In this document: positions 1 through 8,558 of the stretch, piece after piece
Numbering within the stretch: the first letter of the stretch is position 1
How the letters are laid out: every line of letters starts with the position of its first letter
Source of the DNA: Coleofasciculus sp. FACHB-T130
GTDB lineage: Bacteria; Cyanobacteriota; Cyanobacteriia; Cyanobacteriales; FACHB-T130
Direction of reading: 5' to 3'
Length of the DNA stretch: 64,000 nt
Assembly (NCBI RefSeq): GCF_014695375.1
Contig: NZ_JACJOG010000045.1
Coordinates: 62,001-126,000 of the forward strand
Notes under the pieces: model-generated
What the model was told of the DNA's origin: nothing
Databases searched by the model: none
Seen by the model: only the letters and a program-made list of their open reading frames with translations
Program-made: the position numbers and the translations under genes

Positions 1-993
1 GCTAGACCGGAGTTGTGAGGGGGCGAGATCGGCTAAAGCGCTATACAGGTTGGGTAGCACAATCCCAAATCCCACCCCGAAGAGTACCGCTGTTATCAAA
101 ATCCAGAGGAGTTGGGACAGCAGTGGGATGGTTGCCAAGGTTAATGCCATCAGGGCAAATCCGGTTGCGGTGGCTCGATTTAAACCGAGTCGCTTGGCGA
201 GGCCCTTGGCAGCAAAAGCGGAGACAGCAGCTGCCCCAACTGCCCGCGATGCCAGGACAATCCCATTGAGAGATGCTCCTGCCCCTATCGTTGCCTTGAG
301 GTAAAGGGGTGCGTAAATAACGACGGCATACATTGCCACTGAGGCTAAGCAAAGGGTCAGTAACAACTGCAAGGCGTGGGACTGTCCGATGATTTTACCC
401 AGCTTTTGGTTTGAATCCGTGGCGCGTTCTTTAACCCGAAGCTTCGGTGGCTTTTCTTTCAAAATTAAAGCAACCAAAAACGCCAGCGGCAACCCCAGCC
501 CATACAGATAAAAAGCGTATTGCCAGTGAGTGGCACCCACCCAGCCCCCTAAAAGCGGGAAAGCAATACCCGTCAGGGTGAGGGTACTGGTCGCGTAACC
601 TAAAGCTTGCGAGCGCGCTTCGCCTTCATACAGATTCCCCAGCAAGCCCAGACTCGCCGCCGCAATCCCCCCACTGGCGATACCCAGCAACCCCCGCATC
701 ACTAACAGCGGCGTCAGCGTTTGCATGAAAGCTCCTGCCGTGCCTAACACTGCGTAGAGAATCAGGGAAGGAATTAGCACCCGTAATCGACCCACTCGAT
801 CTGCCAAAATCCCTAGCAATGGGCTGAATAGGGCAATCGTCAGGCAATGGAGGCTCACCAAGTTACCGGCAAACGCGGGATCGAGGTGAAGTTGTTGCAC
901 CATTTCTGGCAAAATTGGCGCAATGACTCCCCCCGTCATGGTCGTCAGGGAGCCTGCTGCCAGCAGCACTAACAGTCTGCGATCGCCCAACAT
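1..993 (-). CDS. MFS transporter, C-terminus cut by left window edge
   Basis: A continuous reading frame on the minus strand runs from an ATG at 993 off the left edge, giving 331 codons without a stop. The product is very hydrophobic, with about ten visible membrane segments. It has the major facilitator loop signature GILADRVGRLR between segments 2 and 3, and a basic cytoplasmic stretch (KEKPPKLRVKER) between the two halves. This is the pattern of drug/metabolite efflux permeases of the 12-TM MFS class, but the substrate cannot be told from sequence. An upstream ATG pair near 1020 is out of frame. No clear Shine-Dalgarno sequence precedes 993. It is divergent from the Rieske oxygenase gene, with about 156 bp between the two starts. 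Confidence 0.85.
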   Translation of the reverse strand, partial: MLGDRRLLVLLAAGSLTTMTGGVIAPILPEMVQQLHLDPAFAGNLVSLHCLTIALFSPLLGILADRVGRLRVLIPSLILYAVLGTAGAFMQTLTPLLVMRGLLGIASGGIAAASLGLLGNLYEGEARSQALGYATSTLTLTGIAFPLLGGWVGATHWQYAFYLYGLGLPLAFLVALILKEKPPKLRVKERATDSNQKLGKIIGQSHALQLLLTLCLASVAMYAVVIYAPLYLKATIGAGASLNGIVLASRAVGAAAVSAFAAKGLAKRLGLNRATATGFALMALTLATIPLLSQLLWILITAVLFGVGFGIVLPNLYSALADLAPSQLRSS

Positions 994-1149
994 AAGCCAG
1001 AAACCTGCAATGTTTGGTCATCATAACCTAGATAGGTGGAAATCAACTTATTTTTGGGCTGTTCTGGGTGATGGGTGATTGATCATTTGAAAAATCCTAA
1101 AAGACAAAACAAATTGATATTGACTTATCGGTGGCTAGGAAGCTAAATA

Positions 1150-2382
1150 TTGTCACAGAAACCGGCAACAGAGGCACAATTCATGGAACTGGCTACGACG
1201 CTAACCAGCCAGACCGTTCAGAATGCTGTTCGAGAGGTGGGCATCAATGGGAATCACTGGTATCCGGTGGGTTGGGCAGACCAACTGAAGCCCGGTGAAA
1301 TCAAGCCTGTGGTTATTTGGCAGCAAGCGATCGCAATTTTTCGCGATACTCAAGGGAATCTCCATGCCTTAGAGGATGCTTGCCCTCACAAAGGCATCGC
1401 ACTCCACAAGGGCACCGTCCAAGGGTGTAACTTAGCGTGTGCTTATCATGGCTGGGAATTTGACGGTGAAGGTCATTGTGTCAGCATTCCCTATCTTCCC
1501 GACACCCAAAAACTTCCCCGCGCCCAAGCCCGCAGTTATCCAGTGCAAGAAAAATATAATCTTATCTGGATCTTCCCTGGCGATCGCGCTCTCGCCACCA
1601 CCTGTCAGCCGCCAGATATCCCTGAATTTGATGAGCCAGATTGGTTAATGGTGCCCGTGAATGCCCACTTCCAAGCCCATTTTTCCATCTGCAACGAAAA
1701 CACGATGGACGTTTTTCATGGTTTTCTGCACCAAAAATTGCAGGGTTGGTTCGATCCGGTGTTAACGAGTCTGCGAGAGACAGACGCGGCAGTCTGCGCC
1801 GAATACAATGTTTCCTACAAAGGTCGCATGGCTCAGTTTCTCGGATTGAGCGATCGCGCTGACCAAGTCACCACCTTACCGATCTCGATTCAGTATCGCT
1901 ACCCACACTTTTATACCGTTCTCCAGGGAGTTTCCGCCCTATACTTGATGCGATTGCCCGTCGGCTTAACTGAGAGCCGATCTTTTGCCTTTTTCTTTTT
2001 CAAAGTCCGCCTGCCAAAATGGGTACTCAACCCGCTCAAGCCTTGGTTGCAAATCCTGCTCCCGCGCTTTGTGTTGTTGAAATTTCTCGCCCAAGACATT
2101 GAGATGATCGAAAGCGAGCAGCGAACCTACTTAGCCGATCCCCAGCGACGTTATGTAGAAATTAACCCAGCAATTATTGCTATCCAGCGGCTAATTGTCC
2201 GGCAATATGAGAAATTTGTGCAAGAATCTAGTCAATCGCAAAATCATCAGGGGAAGTCAGAAAAGTCTATTTCTTTTGCTGAGGCGAATGCGCTAGCCTT
2301 CGGCAACCCCTCCGGGGAACGCGCACACTCCGCGAACGCCAGAGAGCCATCTGAACTCACCCAAGAAAATCTAATCGGATGA
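1150..2382 (+). CDS. Rieske [2Fe-2S] non-haem iron oxygenase
   Basis: A 410-residue Rieske oxygenase, a family that hydroxylates, demethylates or desaturates organic substrates using electrons passed from a Rieske cluster to a mononuclear iron. The Rieske ligands are Cys78/His80 (CPHKG) and Cys97/His100 (CAYHGW). The iron site is visible as Asp187, His190 and His194 (MDVFHGFLH). The TTG start is favoured by AGGA nine bases upstream; an in-frame ATG at 1183 is the alternative. Residues about 380-397 are encoded by a palindromic repeat (see that entry). It is the first gene of a same-strand run with an alpha-oxoamine-synthase-type enzyme, a radical SAM enzyme, a GNAT and an SDR, so the substrate may be a lipid or lipid head group (inference). 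Relatives include chlorophyll-catabolic and vanillate-type oxygenases. Confidence 0.85.
   Translation: MSQKPATEAQFMELATTLTSQTVQNAVREVGINGNHWYPVGWADQLKPGEIKPVVIWQQAIAIFRDTQGNLHALEDACPHKGIALHKGTVQGCNLACAYHGWEFDGEGHCVSIPYLPDTQKLPRAQARSYPVQEKYNLIWIFPGDRALATTCQPPDIPEFDEPDWLMVPVNAHFQAHFSICNENTMDVFHGFLHQKLQGWFDPVLTSLRETDAAVCAEYNVSYKGRMAQFLGLSDRADQVTTLPISIQYRYPHFYTVLQGVSALYLMRLPVGLTESRSFAFFFFKVRLPKWVLNPLKPWLQILLPRFVLLKFLAQDIEMIESEQRTYLADPQRRYVEINPAIIAIQRLIVRQYEKFVQESSQSQNHQGKSEKSISFAEANALAFGNPSGERAHSANAREPSELTQENLIG
2290..2340. repeat. Palindromic repeat inside the Rieske gene
   Basis: GC-rich stretch with nested complementary arms (CCCC/GGGG core; GCG and CGC flanks). It resembles the short dispersed hairpin repeats found in many filamentous cyanobacteria. 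It reads in frame as a low-complexity Ala/Asn/Ser/Gly tail near the C-terminus, outside the catalytic domain. Confidence 0.5.
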
Positions 2383-2428
2383 AGGCAACTCTCCTAGCAG
2401 CGGTGTATTCTCTAGCCCTTTCTCAGGG

Positions 2429-3871
2429 TTGCGGCTCCCTTGGGAGCTGGAGCCATGTATTCATAAACACGATGAGGTCTTCTTCCTTCGGGCGTTTCGT
2501 CAGACCTGGATAGCAGAAACCGAGTCTGGCAAATATACTGTTGAGCCAGAGGCGATCGCTTATCTGGTAAAAGCTGAGAGGAGTCAACTTGTGCAAATTG
2601 TCAAAGAATATGTCCAGCATTGGTACGAGAGCGGACTTGACCCCGATGAATATATCTGTCATCAGAAGCAGGGGAATACCGTCGAGATTGAAGACGCGGC
2701 GACGGGTGAGCGTCAAACCGTTCTCAGCTTCTGCACCAATGATGTTTTAGGGTTAGTTCACGAAGAAGCCGTTAAGCAAGGTGCCATTGATGCCATCCTG
2801 AAATACGGAACCTCAAACAGCTCCTGCTCCGTCTTGAGCGGTCGAATCGATCTGCATCGACAGCTAGAGGACGAGATTTCAGCCTTTAAGCATCTACCCC
2901 ACACCCAGCTATTTCTGAACGCTTGGATGGCGATGCAAGCCTTAATGGATGCCTTCTGCCACCTGGCAATTCCCGTGCCGGGATTCCAGAACACTCGCGA
3001 AACTTTAATTCTCACCGATGTCCTCAATCATGGCTGCATTGTCTCAGCCGTCGTCAATGCGGGGACTCGTTCCGGAAAAGTGTTTGGCAATAGCCCCCGC
3101 ACCCGTGTAAAAGCTTACCGCCATTGTAATGTGGAGGATTTAGCGCGGAAACTGCATCGATATGCCCGACCTGGCGATCGCATTCTGGTTGTATCCGATG
3201 CCGTATTCTCAATGGATGGGGATATCGCGCCGCTGCTCGACATGATCGGTGTCCTGCAAAAATACGAGGGCAGCGTGCTGGTAATGGATGAAGCTCATGC
3301 CAGCGGTGCCATTGGAGCCACGGGAAGAGGGATCTACGAGCATTTTGGCATTTTGCCCAGTTATGCGATTGAGCGGGGCGTCGTGCCGCTGATTATGACG
3401 ACTTTCTCTAAGTTTGCCGCCTCAGCCGGAGCCGCCATTAGCAGCCACGTCGCAGAGTTAAAACCCCTGCTGAATGTTTCTCCTACCTCAATTGGAACTA
3501 TTTCTTTACCGCCACCAACCACGGCGGCTGCCTTAGAAAGCATCCGTATCGTTCGTCAACAGCCAGAACGAGTCCAAAAGCTACAGGAAAATACCCGATA
3601 CTTGCGATCGCGCTTAGCTGAAAATGATTTTGCCGCAATTGGCGAGACCAACGTTGTCCCAGTCATTTTACCGTCAGAGATTAATCCCAAGGTCTTTGGC
3701 AGACAACTTTTGCAAGAGCGCGGTCTTTGGGTCTCTCCGATTTGGTTTATTGCCAAACCCCGCCTCCGCATTACCGTCAACGCTCTCCACACTCACGAGG
3801 AAATGGATCGTTTGGTGGCAGGAATGGTAGCCGTTCGGGACTTATTGTATAAACCAACGATTAGTGCATAG
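2429..3871 (+). CDS. Alpha-oxoamine synthase-type PLP enzyme (serine palmitoyltransferase/AONS-like)
   Basis: A 480-residue fold-type I PLP enzyme of the alpha-oxoamine synthase family, whose members condense an acyl thioester with an amino acid (serine palmitoyltransferase, 8-amino-7-oxononanoate synthase, glycine C-acetyltransferase). Visible family features are His201 (DVLNHGC), the cofactor Asp287 and His290 (VMDEAHASG), and the PLP-binding Lys328 in TTFSKFAASAG, which is closer to the SPT motif than to the GTLGK form of biotin enzymes. About 95 N-terminal residues precede the catalytic core, longer than typical AONS. The only usual start codon after the upstream stop is TTG at 2429, without a good ribosome site, so the true N-terminus is uncertain. 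Neighbouring GNAT and SDR genes suggest a 3-oxo-sphinganine-like product; this is inference. Biotin synthesis is less likely since no other bio gene is present. Confidence 0.8.
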   Translation: MRLPWELEPCIHKHDEVFFLRAFRQTWIAETESGKYTVEPEAIAYLVKAERSQLVQIVKEYVQHWYESGLDPDEYICHQKQGNTVEIEDAATGERQTVLSFCTNDVLGLVHEEAVKQGAIDAILKYGTSNSSCSVLSGRIDLHRQLEDEISAFKHLPHTQLFLNAWMAMQALMDAFCHLAIPVPGFQNTRETLILTDVLNHGCIVSAVVNAGTRSGKVFGNSPRTRVKAYRHCNVEDLARKLHRYARPGDRILVVSDAVFSMDGDIAPLLDMIGVLQKYEGSVLVMDEAHASGAIGATGRGIYEHFGILPSYAIERGVVPLIMTTFSKFAASAGAAISSHVAELKPLLNVSPTSIGTISLPPPTTAAALESIRIVRQQPERVQKLQENTRYLRSRLAENDFAAIGETNVVPVILPSEINPKVFGRQLLQERGLWVSPIWFIAKPRLRITVNALHTHEEMDRLVAGMVAVRDLLYKPTISA

Positions 3872-3940
3872 CAATACCAGGCTTAACCTGAGATTGCCCT
3901 ATGACTAGCCGTTTGCTTAACCCCTTTTTTGGAGTGCGTG

Positions 3941-5518
3941 ATGCGTGTACTGCTCCTCTATCCACAATTTCCCAAATCGTTCTGGTCTTTTGACAAAGCG
4001 CTAGAACTAATCGGACGGAAGGTATCGCTTCCTCCGCTGGGAATGATTACAGTCGCAGCGATTCTGCCCCAAACTTGGGAGTTCCGCTTAATAGACCGCA
4101 ATGTTCGATGTGAGACTGAAGCAGACTGGGCTTGGGCAGACCTCGTCATCATCTCCGGGATGATTGTCCAGAAACCCGATATGCTACACCTGATCCGCGA
4201 AGCGAAGCAGCGCGGCAAATTGGTAGCGGTCGGTGGTCCCTACGTTACCTCAGTTCCAAATGCGGCACAGGAAGCCGGAGTAGACTTTCTGGTTTTAGAC
4301 GAAGGCGAGATTACCCTGCCGCTCTTAGTCGAGGCTTTAGAACGGGGTGAAACCGAGGGGGTATTCCGTTCCAATGGCGAAAAGCCGGATGTCACGAACA
4401 CACCCATTCCCAGATTCGACCTGCTGGAGCTAACAGCCTACAACGATATGTCGGTGCAGTTTTCGCGGGGTTGCCCCTTTCAGTGCGAGTTCTGCGACAT
4501 CATTGTCCTGTATGGGCGCAAGCCACGCACGAAAACCCCCGCGCAACTGCTCGCTGAGTTACAAGCTCTGTATGATTTGGGCTGGCGGCGCTCCATTTTT
4601 GTCGTTGATGACAACTTCATCGGCAACAAGCGCAACGTTAAGCTCTTGCTGCGCGAACTCGGTCCCTGGATGGCGGCTCGCGGCTACCCCTTCCGCCTTT
4701 CGACGGAAGCCTCGGTGGACTTAGCACAGGATGAGGAATTGCTGGATTTGATGGTCGCTGCCAACTTCAGTGCAGTGTTTTTGGGCATCGAAACACCAGA
4801 CACAGAGAGTCTGGCTCTGACTCAAAAATTCCAAAATACGCGCAATTCCCTGATGGAATCGGTTCAGAAAATCAATCGGGCGGGTTTGCGCGTGATGGCT
4901 GGTTTCATCATTGGTTTTGATGGTGAAAAGGCTGGAGCAGGTCGTCGGATTATTGATTTTGTGGAAGCGACAGCAATTCCTCAAGCACTGTTCAGTATGC
5001 TTCAGGCTTTGCCCAATACAGCGCTGTGGCATCGACTTCAAAAAGAGGGTCGTTTGCTGGAGGGGAGTGAAGAGGCGAATATCCACCAGACAACGCTTAC
5101 CAATTTTATCCCCAGTCGTCCTTTAGAAGAATTGGCTCGTGAATACGTCAGTTGCTTCTGGGAACTGTATGAACCAGCTCGCTATCTGGCACGAGTCCAT
5201 CGACACTTCCTAGAAATGAAGCCGACTCCTCACAAGAAGAAGTTCCGAATGCCGGGATTCACAGATATCAAGGCATTATTTATTATTTGTTGGCGACAGG
5301 GGCTGAAGCGCAATACACGCTTCCAGTTTTGGCGTCAGATGTTCTCTATCATCCAGCACAATCCGGGTGTATTTGAGTCTTATTTAATTAATTGCGCCCA
5401 TATTGAGCATTTCATCGAGTACCGTCAAATTGTGCGCGACGAAATCGAAGCTCAGCTTACCGAATATCTAGCGAACAAAGGAACAGAAACTCCTCAAGAA
5501 AAGGTTCTGGCAAGCTAA
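3941..5518 (+). CDS. B12-binding domain radical SAM protein, DUF4070 (HpnP-like) family
   Basis: A 525-residue radical SAM enzyme. An N-terminal cobalamin-binding-type Rossmann domain (about 1-145) is followed by the radical SAM core with the cluster motif Cys178-x3-Cys182-x2-Cys185 (GCPFQCEFC). The C-terminal region resembles DUF4070. This architecture is shared with the hopanoid C-2 methylase HpnP and many uncharacterised cyanobacterial paralogues, so methylation or another radical step on a lipid is plausible but unproven. The classical DxHxxG cobalamin motif is not evident. ATG at 3941 is preferred over the TTG at 3929 because GGAG lies seven bases upstream of it. The gene stands between the oxoamine synthase and the GNAT, all on the same strand. 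Confidence 0.8.
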   Translation: MRVLLLYPQFPKSFWSFDKALELIGRKVSLPPLGMITVAAILPQTWEFRLIDRNVRCETEADWAWADLVIISGMIVQKPDMLHLIREAKQRGKLVAVGGPYVTSVPNAAQEAGVDFLVLDEGEITLPLLVEALERGETEGVFRSNGEKPDVTNTPIPRFDLLELTAYNDMSVQFSRGCPFQCEFCDIIVLYGRKPRTKTPAQLLAELQALYDLGWRRSIFVVDDNFIGNKRNVKLLLRELGPWMAARGYPFRLSTEASVDLAQDEELLDLMVAANFSAVFLGIETPDTESLALTQKFQNTRNSLMESVQKINRAGLRVMAGFIIGFDGEKAGAGRRIIDFVEATAIPQALFSMLQALPNTALWHRLQKEGRLLEGSEEANIHQTTLTNFIPSRPLEELAREYVSCFWELYEPARYLARVHRHFLEMKPTPHKKKFRMPGFTDIKALFIICWRQGLKRNTRFQFWRQMFSIIQHNPGVFESYLINCAHIEHFIEYRQIVRDEIEAQLTEYLANKGTETPQEKVLAS

Positions 5519-5600
5519 GTTATTTAATGAATTGACTTTATCAAGGAATTCGGAAAGCTAAATAAAAGTTGTTTCATTAGACACTTTTACAACTATAAAA

Positions 5601-6752
5601 ATGGTGGGAGAGCAAACAACAAAGGTTAAAATTCAAGCGGTAACAACTCCGGAAGAAACCAAAATGTTTCTGGATGTTCCGGAGCGGGTTTATGCGAATG
5701 ACCCTCACTGGGTAGCGCCAATTCGCAGCAGTATTGCTAAGCAGTTCACTCCTAGTAATCCGTTCCTTCAGTACGGGAAACTACAACAGTTTATTGCTAT
5801 CTCTGAGGGAGCAAATAGTTCTCAGGCGGTAGGACGTATTGTTGCCGCAGTCAATCATCGGTTGATTGAACGAGAAGGGAAAAATGTTGGGTTATTCGGT
5901 TTTTTTGAGTGTGTCCAAGATTTTGCGATCGCGCAATCCTTATTTGAGACTGCCTGCAACTGGTTGCGGGAGCAAGGCATGACGGTTGTTCGGGGTCCCA
6001 TCGACCTCTCAACTCACAATAATTGTTTATTTTTAGTAGACGGATTTGACTCGCCACCAATGGTGATGATGCCCTATAATCCGTCCTACTATCCAGAATT
6101 TATAGAGAAAGATGGCTGGCATAAAGCTAAGGATGCTTACGCCTATAATTTTTCTTTAGATAAACCCTTATCAGCAGAATTTGAGAAAGCTTATCGGATT
6201 GCTTGTAAATCAGGTGTTACCTTTCGTCCGTTAAGAACAAAAGGAGAAGGATTTGAGCAAGATTGCATCAGCCTTTATCATCTTTTTAACCGCGCTTTCG
6301 CTAATAACTGGAGTTCAACCCCGCGCAGCCAGGAAGAATTTTTAGAAGAAGCGAAAGAACTACAGACTTTAGTAGATCCGGATGTCTTTCCAATTGCCGA
6401 ATATAACGGGGAAATGATTGGGTTTTGGATGGGATTACCCGACTACAATATTCCTCTAAAACACGTCAATGGAAAGTTAAATTGGCTGGGAATTCTTAAG
6501 TTCCTTTGGTATCGCCGTCAAATTGATCGAGGACGAGTAATTGCCATTTGTTCGCTGCCGGAATATCGCCGAAAAATGGTGCCTCTCGCCTTGATTTATT
6601 TGGGAATGCAAGGGGGAATTCAAAAAGGTAAACCCTATAAGCAAGCGGAACTTTCCTGGGTTTATGAAGATAATTTTCCCTCGCGCAAGCTAATTGAAGC
6701 AGCGGGAGGCAAGATTTATAAAACTTATCGCATTTACGAAAAAGCATTATGA
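5601..6752 (+). CDS. GNAT-fold acyltransferase, resembles bacterial ceramide synthase (bCerS)
   Basis: A 383-residue protein of a GNAT-superfamily group usually annotated only as N-acetyltransferase or hypothetical. Diagnostic stretches are DPHWVAP (34-40), FGFFE (99-103), VRGPID (130-135), VDGFD (146-150) and YNPSYY (159-164), followed by a second GNAT-like half. From memory, Caulobacter bCerS, which N-acylates 3-oxo-sphinganine, belongs to this group; that match was not tested by search. The stop codon overlaps the start of the next gene (ATGA), implying translational coupling with the SDR. With the upstream oxoamine synthase this gives three of the core ceramide-type activities. No acyl carrier protein or acyl-ACP synthetase gene is seen nearby. 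Confidence 0.65.
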   Translation: MVGEQTTKVKIQAVTTPEETKMFLDVPERVYANDPHWVAPIRSSIAKQFTPSNPFLQYGKLQQFIAISEGANSSQAVGRIVAAVNHRLIEREGKNVGLFGFFECVQDFAIAQSLFETACNWLREQGMTVVRGPIDLSTHNNCLFLVDGFDSPPMVMMPYNPSYYPEFIEKDGWHKAKDAYAYNFSLDKPLSAEFEKAYRIACKSGVTFRPLRTKGEGFEQDCISLYHLFNRAFANNWSSTPRSQEEFLEEAKELQTLVDPDVFPIAEYNGEMIGFWMGLPDYNIPLKHVNGKLNWLGILKFLWYRRQIDRGRVIAICSLPEYRRKMVPLALIYLGMQGGIQKGKPYKQAELSWVYEDNFPSRKLIEAAGGKIYKTYRIYEKAL

Positions 6753-7720
6753 AGGTGCTAGTTACGGGAGCCAGCGGATTTACAGGTTCTCACTTAGTGC
6801 GGGCTTTAGAGCAGCAGGGCGACTTGGTGGTGGGGCTAGTCCGAAAATCGAGCAATCTAGCGCGTCTTTCTAATTGCAACGTGCAGTTGGTTTACGGAGA
6901 TATCACCGATCGGGATGCCCTACGAAGGGCAATGGCTGGGGTAGATACAGTTTTTCACACGGCTGCCTATGTAGAACTGGGCATCGTCGATGAGGCAGAA
7001 ATGGAGCGGGTAAATGTGGAAGGCACCCGTTCGGTTTTAGAAATTGCCCAAGCTGCTGGGGTCTCCAAAGTCGTCTATTGCAGCACCATTGGCGTGTTTG
7101 GCGATACGGGGGGCAAACTTGTAAATGAAACTTTTAAGCGGACACAGACTAACTTTTCCTCTGCCTACGATCGCACCAAATACCAAGCGCAAGAATGGGT
7201 GGATCGATTTGCGACGCAAGGGCTTCCGGTTGTGAGTCTTCTGCCTTCTGGGATTTTTGGGGCGGACGATCCCCATTTTGGCCCCGTGATGCAACAATTT
7301 CTCAAAGGACGGCTAAAGGTGTGGGCAGGAGGCGATCGCATTACCGGCATTGTCCATGTGGACGACTTAGCTGCGGCGATGATTCTAGCAGCAGCAAAAA
7401 GCAAACCTGGAGAACACTACATTATTTCTGCTGGTGAGCTGACTACCCGCGAAATGTTCGAGATTTTCAGTCAGGAAACCAATATTCCTGTCCCCGCCGA
7501 AGCTCCTAAGCCGGTCGTGAGATTTTTGGGAAATTTACTCGATCCAGTCGGACGCCTTTTCAAATGGCAGCCACCCCTCAGTCGGGAGCGCGTTCACTAC
7601 ATTTACGACCGCTGCGTCCGGGTAGATGCCACCAAAGCTTGTCAGGAACTCGGTTGGCATCCCCGCTCAGTATCACAAACCTTGAGTGAGATTGTCCGAA
7701 CCATGCAAGCTGCATCGTGA
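6749..7720 (+). CDS. NAD(P)-dependent epimerase/dehydratase-type SDR (CerR/HpnA-like)
   Basis: A 323-residue extended short-chain dehydrogenase. The cofactor motif TGASGFTG is at residues 6-13. The catalytic pair is Tyr140 and Lys144 (YDRTK), with Ser/Thr near 112-113 (CSTIG). The family covers sugar epimerases, HpnA and the bacterial ceramide reductase CerR. Its ATG overlaps the preceding acyltransferase stop by four bases, so the two products probably act in the same pathway. In a ceramide-like route it would reduce the 3-oxo group after N-acylation (inference). Its length is normal for the family. The downstream ABC genes face it convergently, so this is the last gene of the run. Confidence 0.75.
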   Translation: MKVLVTGASGFTGSHLVRALEQQGDLVVGLVRKSSNLARLSNCNVQLVYGDITDRDALRRAMAGVDTVFHTAAYVELGIVDEAEMERVNVEGTRSVLEIAQAAGVSKVVYCSTIGVFGDTGGKLVNETFKRTQTNFSSAYDRTKYQAQEWVDRFATQGLPVVSLLPSGIFGADDPHFGPVMQQFLKGRLKVWAGGDRITGIVHVDDLAAAMILAAAKSKPGEHYIISAGELTTREMFEIFSQETNIPVPAEAPKPVVRFLGNLLDPVGRLFKWQPPLSRERVHYIYDRCVRVDATKACQELGWHPRSVSQTLSEIVRTMQAAS

Positions 7721-7737
7721 ATGTTGCCCGATTTACA

Positions 7738-8499
7738 CTATTCTTTCTTGAGAACCCCATCTTCCAGATAAGCGACTCGGTCGGCAACATCGACAATCCG
7801 AGGATCGTGCGTCACCATCAGTACCGTGCAGCCGCCTTCCTTCGCCAACTGACGCAGTAACTCAATTACGGTATGCCCACTATGGGAGTCTAAGGCAGCG
7901 GTTGGCTCATCTGCCATAATCAATTGGGGATTGCCTGCTAAAGCCCGCGCGATCGCTACCCGCTGTTTTTGTCCTCCAGACAAATCACCCGGCTTCTGGT
8001 TCGCTTTATCCCCTAATCCCACCTGTTCCAATAAAACTTTTGCTTGCTGTCGGGCGACCCTATCCCAAATGCCTTTAACATTCAGCACGATTTCAATATT
8101 TTCAGATGCTGTTAGTGCCCCGAACAGGTTGAAACCCTGAAAAATAAAGCCGATATTGTGTAGTCGGAACCGTGCTAGCTTTGCCCTAGACATTCCTGTA
8201 ATCTCGTCTCCGAGTAAGTACACCTTTCCAGCAGAGGGTGTCAGCAGCCCAGCTAAGATTGACAGCAGGGTGGTTTTTCCCGATCCAGACGGCCCCATCA
8301 AGAGTTGGATATCGCCCCTACAGATTTCTAAGTCAATCCCTTTAAGAACTTGATAAGACTGTCGCCCTGAGGGGAATGCCATCTCTATTCCTTTGGCAAC
8401 AATCGCTCCCATTTGACGATTGTTAAATTCTCTTGCGGTAGAATCATCCTGGCTTCGGCTCTTTTTAAACACAGTAGAGTTAATTTGAGAAGCACTCAT
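7738..8499 (-). CDS. ABC exporter ATP-binding protein, DevA/LolD-like
   Basis: A 253-residue ABC ATPase with Walker A GPSGSGKTT (69-77), signature LSGGQ (173-177) and Walker B LIMADEP (193-199). The closest overall pattern is the MacB/LolD/DevA group, which pairs with FtsX-fold permeases and exports lipids, glycolipids or peptides. A non-conserved tail of about 30 residues precedes the domain. It is divergent from the DevC-like permease, with about 60 bp between the starts, which is unusual because these subunits are normally co-oriented. It ends about 17 bp from the convergent SDR gene. No DevB-type membrane fusion gene is adjacent. Confidence 0.85.
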   Translation of the reverse strand: MSASQINSTVFKKSRSQDDSTAREFNNRQMGAIVAKGIEMAFPSGRQSYQVLKGIDLEICRGDIQLLMGPSGSGKTTLLSILAGLLTPSAGKVYLLGDEITGMSRAKLARFRLHNIGFIFQGFNLFGALTASENIEIVLNVKGIWDRVARQQAKVLLEQVGLGDKANQKPGDLSGGQKQRVAIARALAGNPQLIMADEPTAALDSHSGHTVIELLRQLAKEGGCTVLMVTHDPRIVDVADRVAYLEDGVLKKE

Positions 8500-8558
8500 C
8501 CGTTAAGTCTTTAGCCTAACTTTTGGTCAAACTTGCAAGTAATCGTAAATCTTTTCTT

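Noticed and set aside
2429-3871. Assignment as bioF (8-amino-7-oxononanoate synthase)
   Set aside because: The lysine motif and N-terminal extension fit better with other oxoamine synthases, and no biotin genes are nearby.
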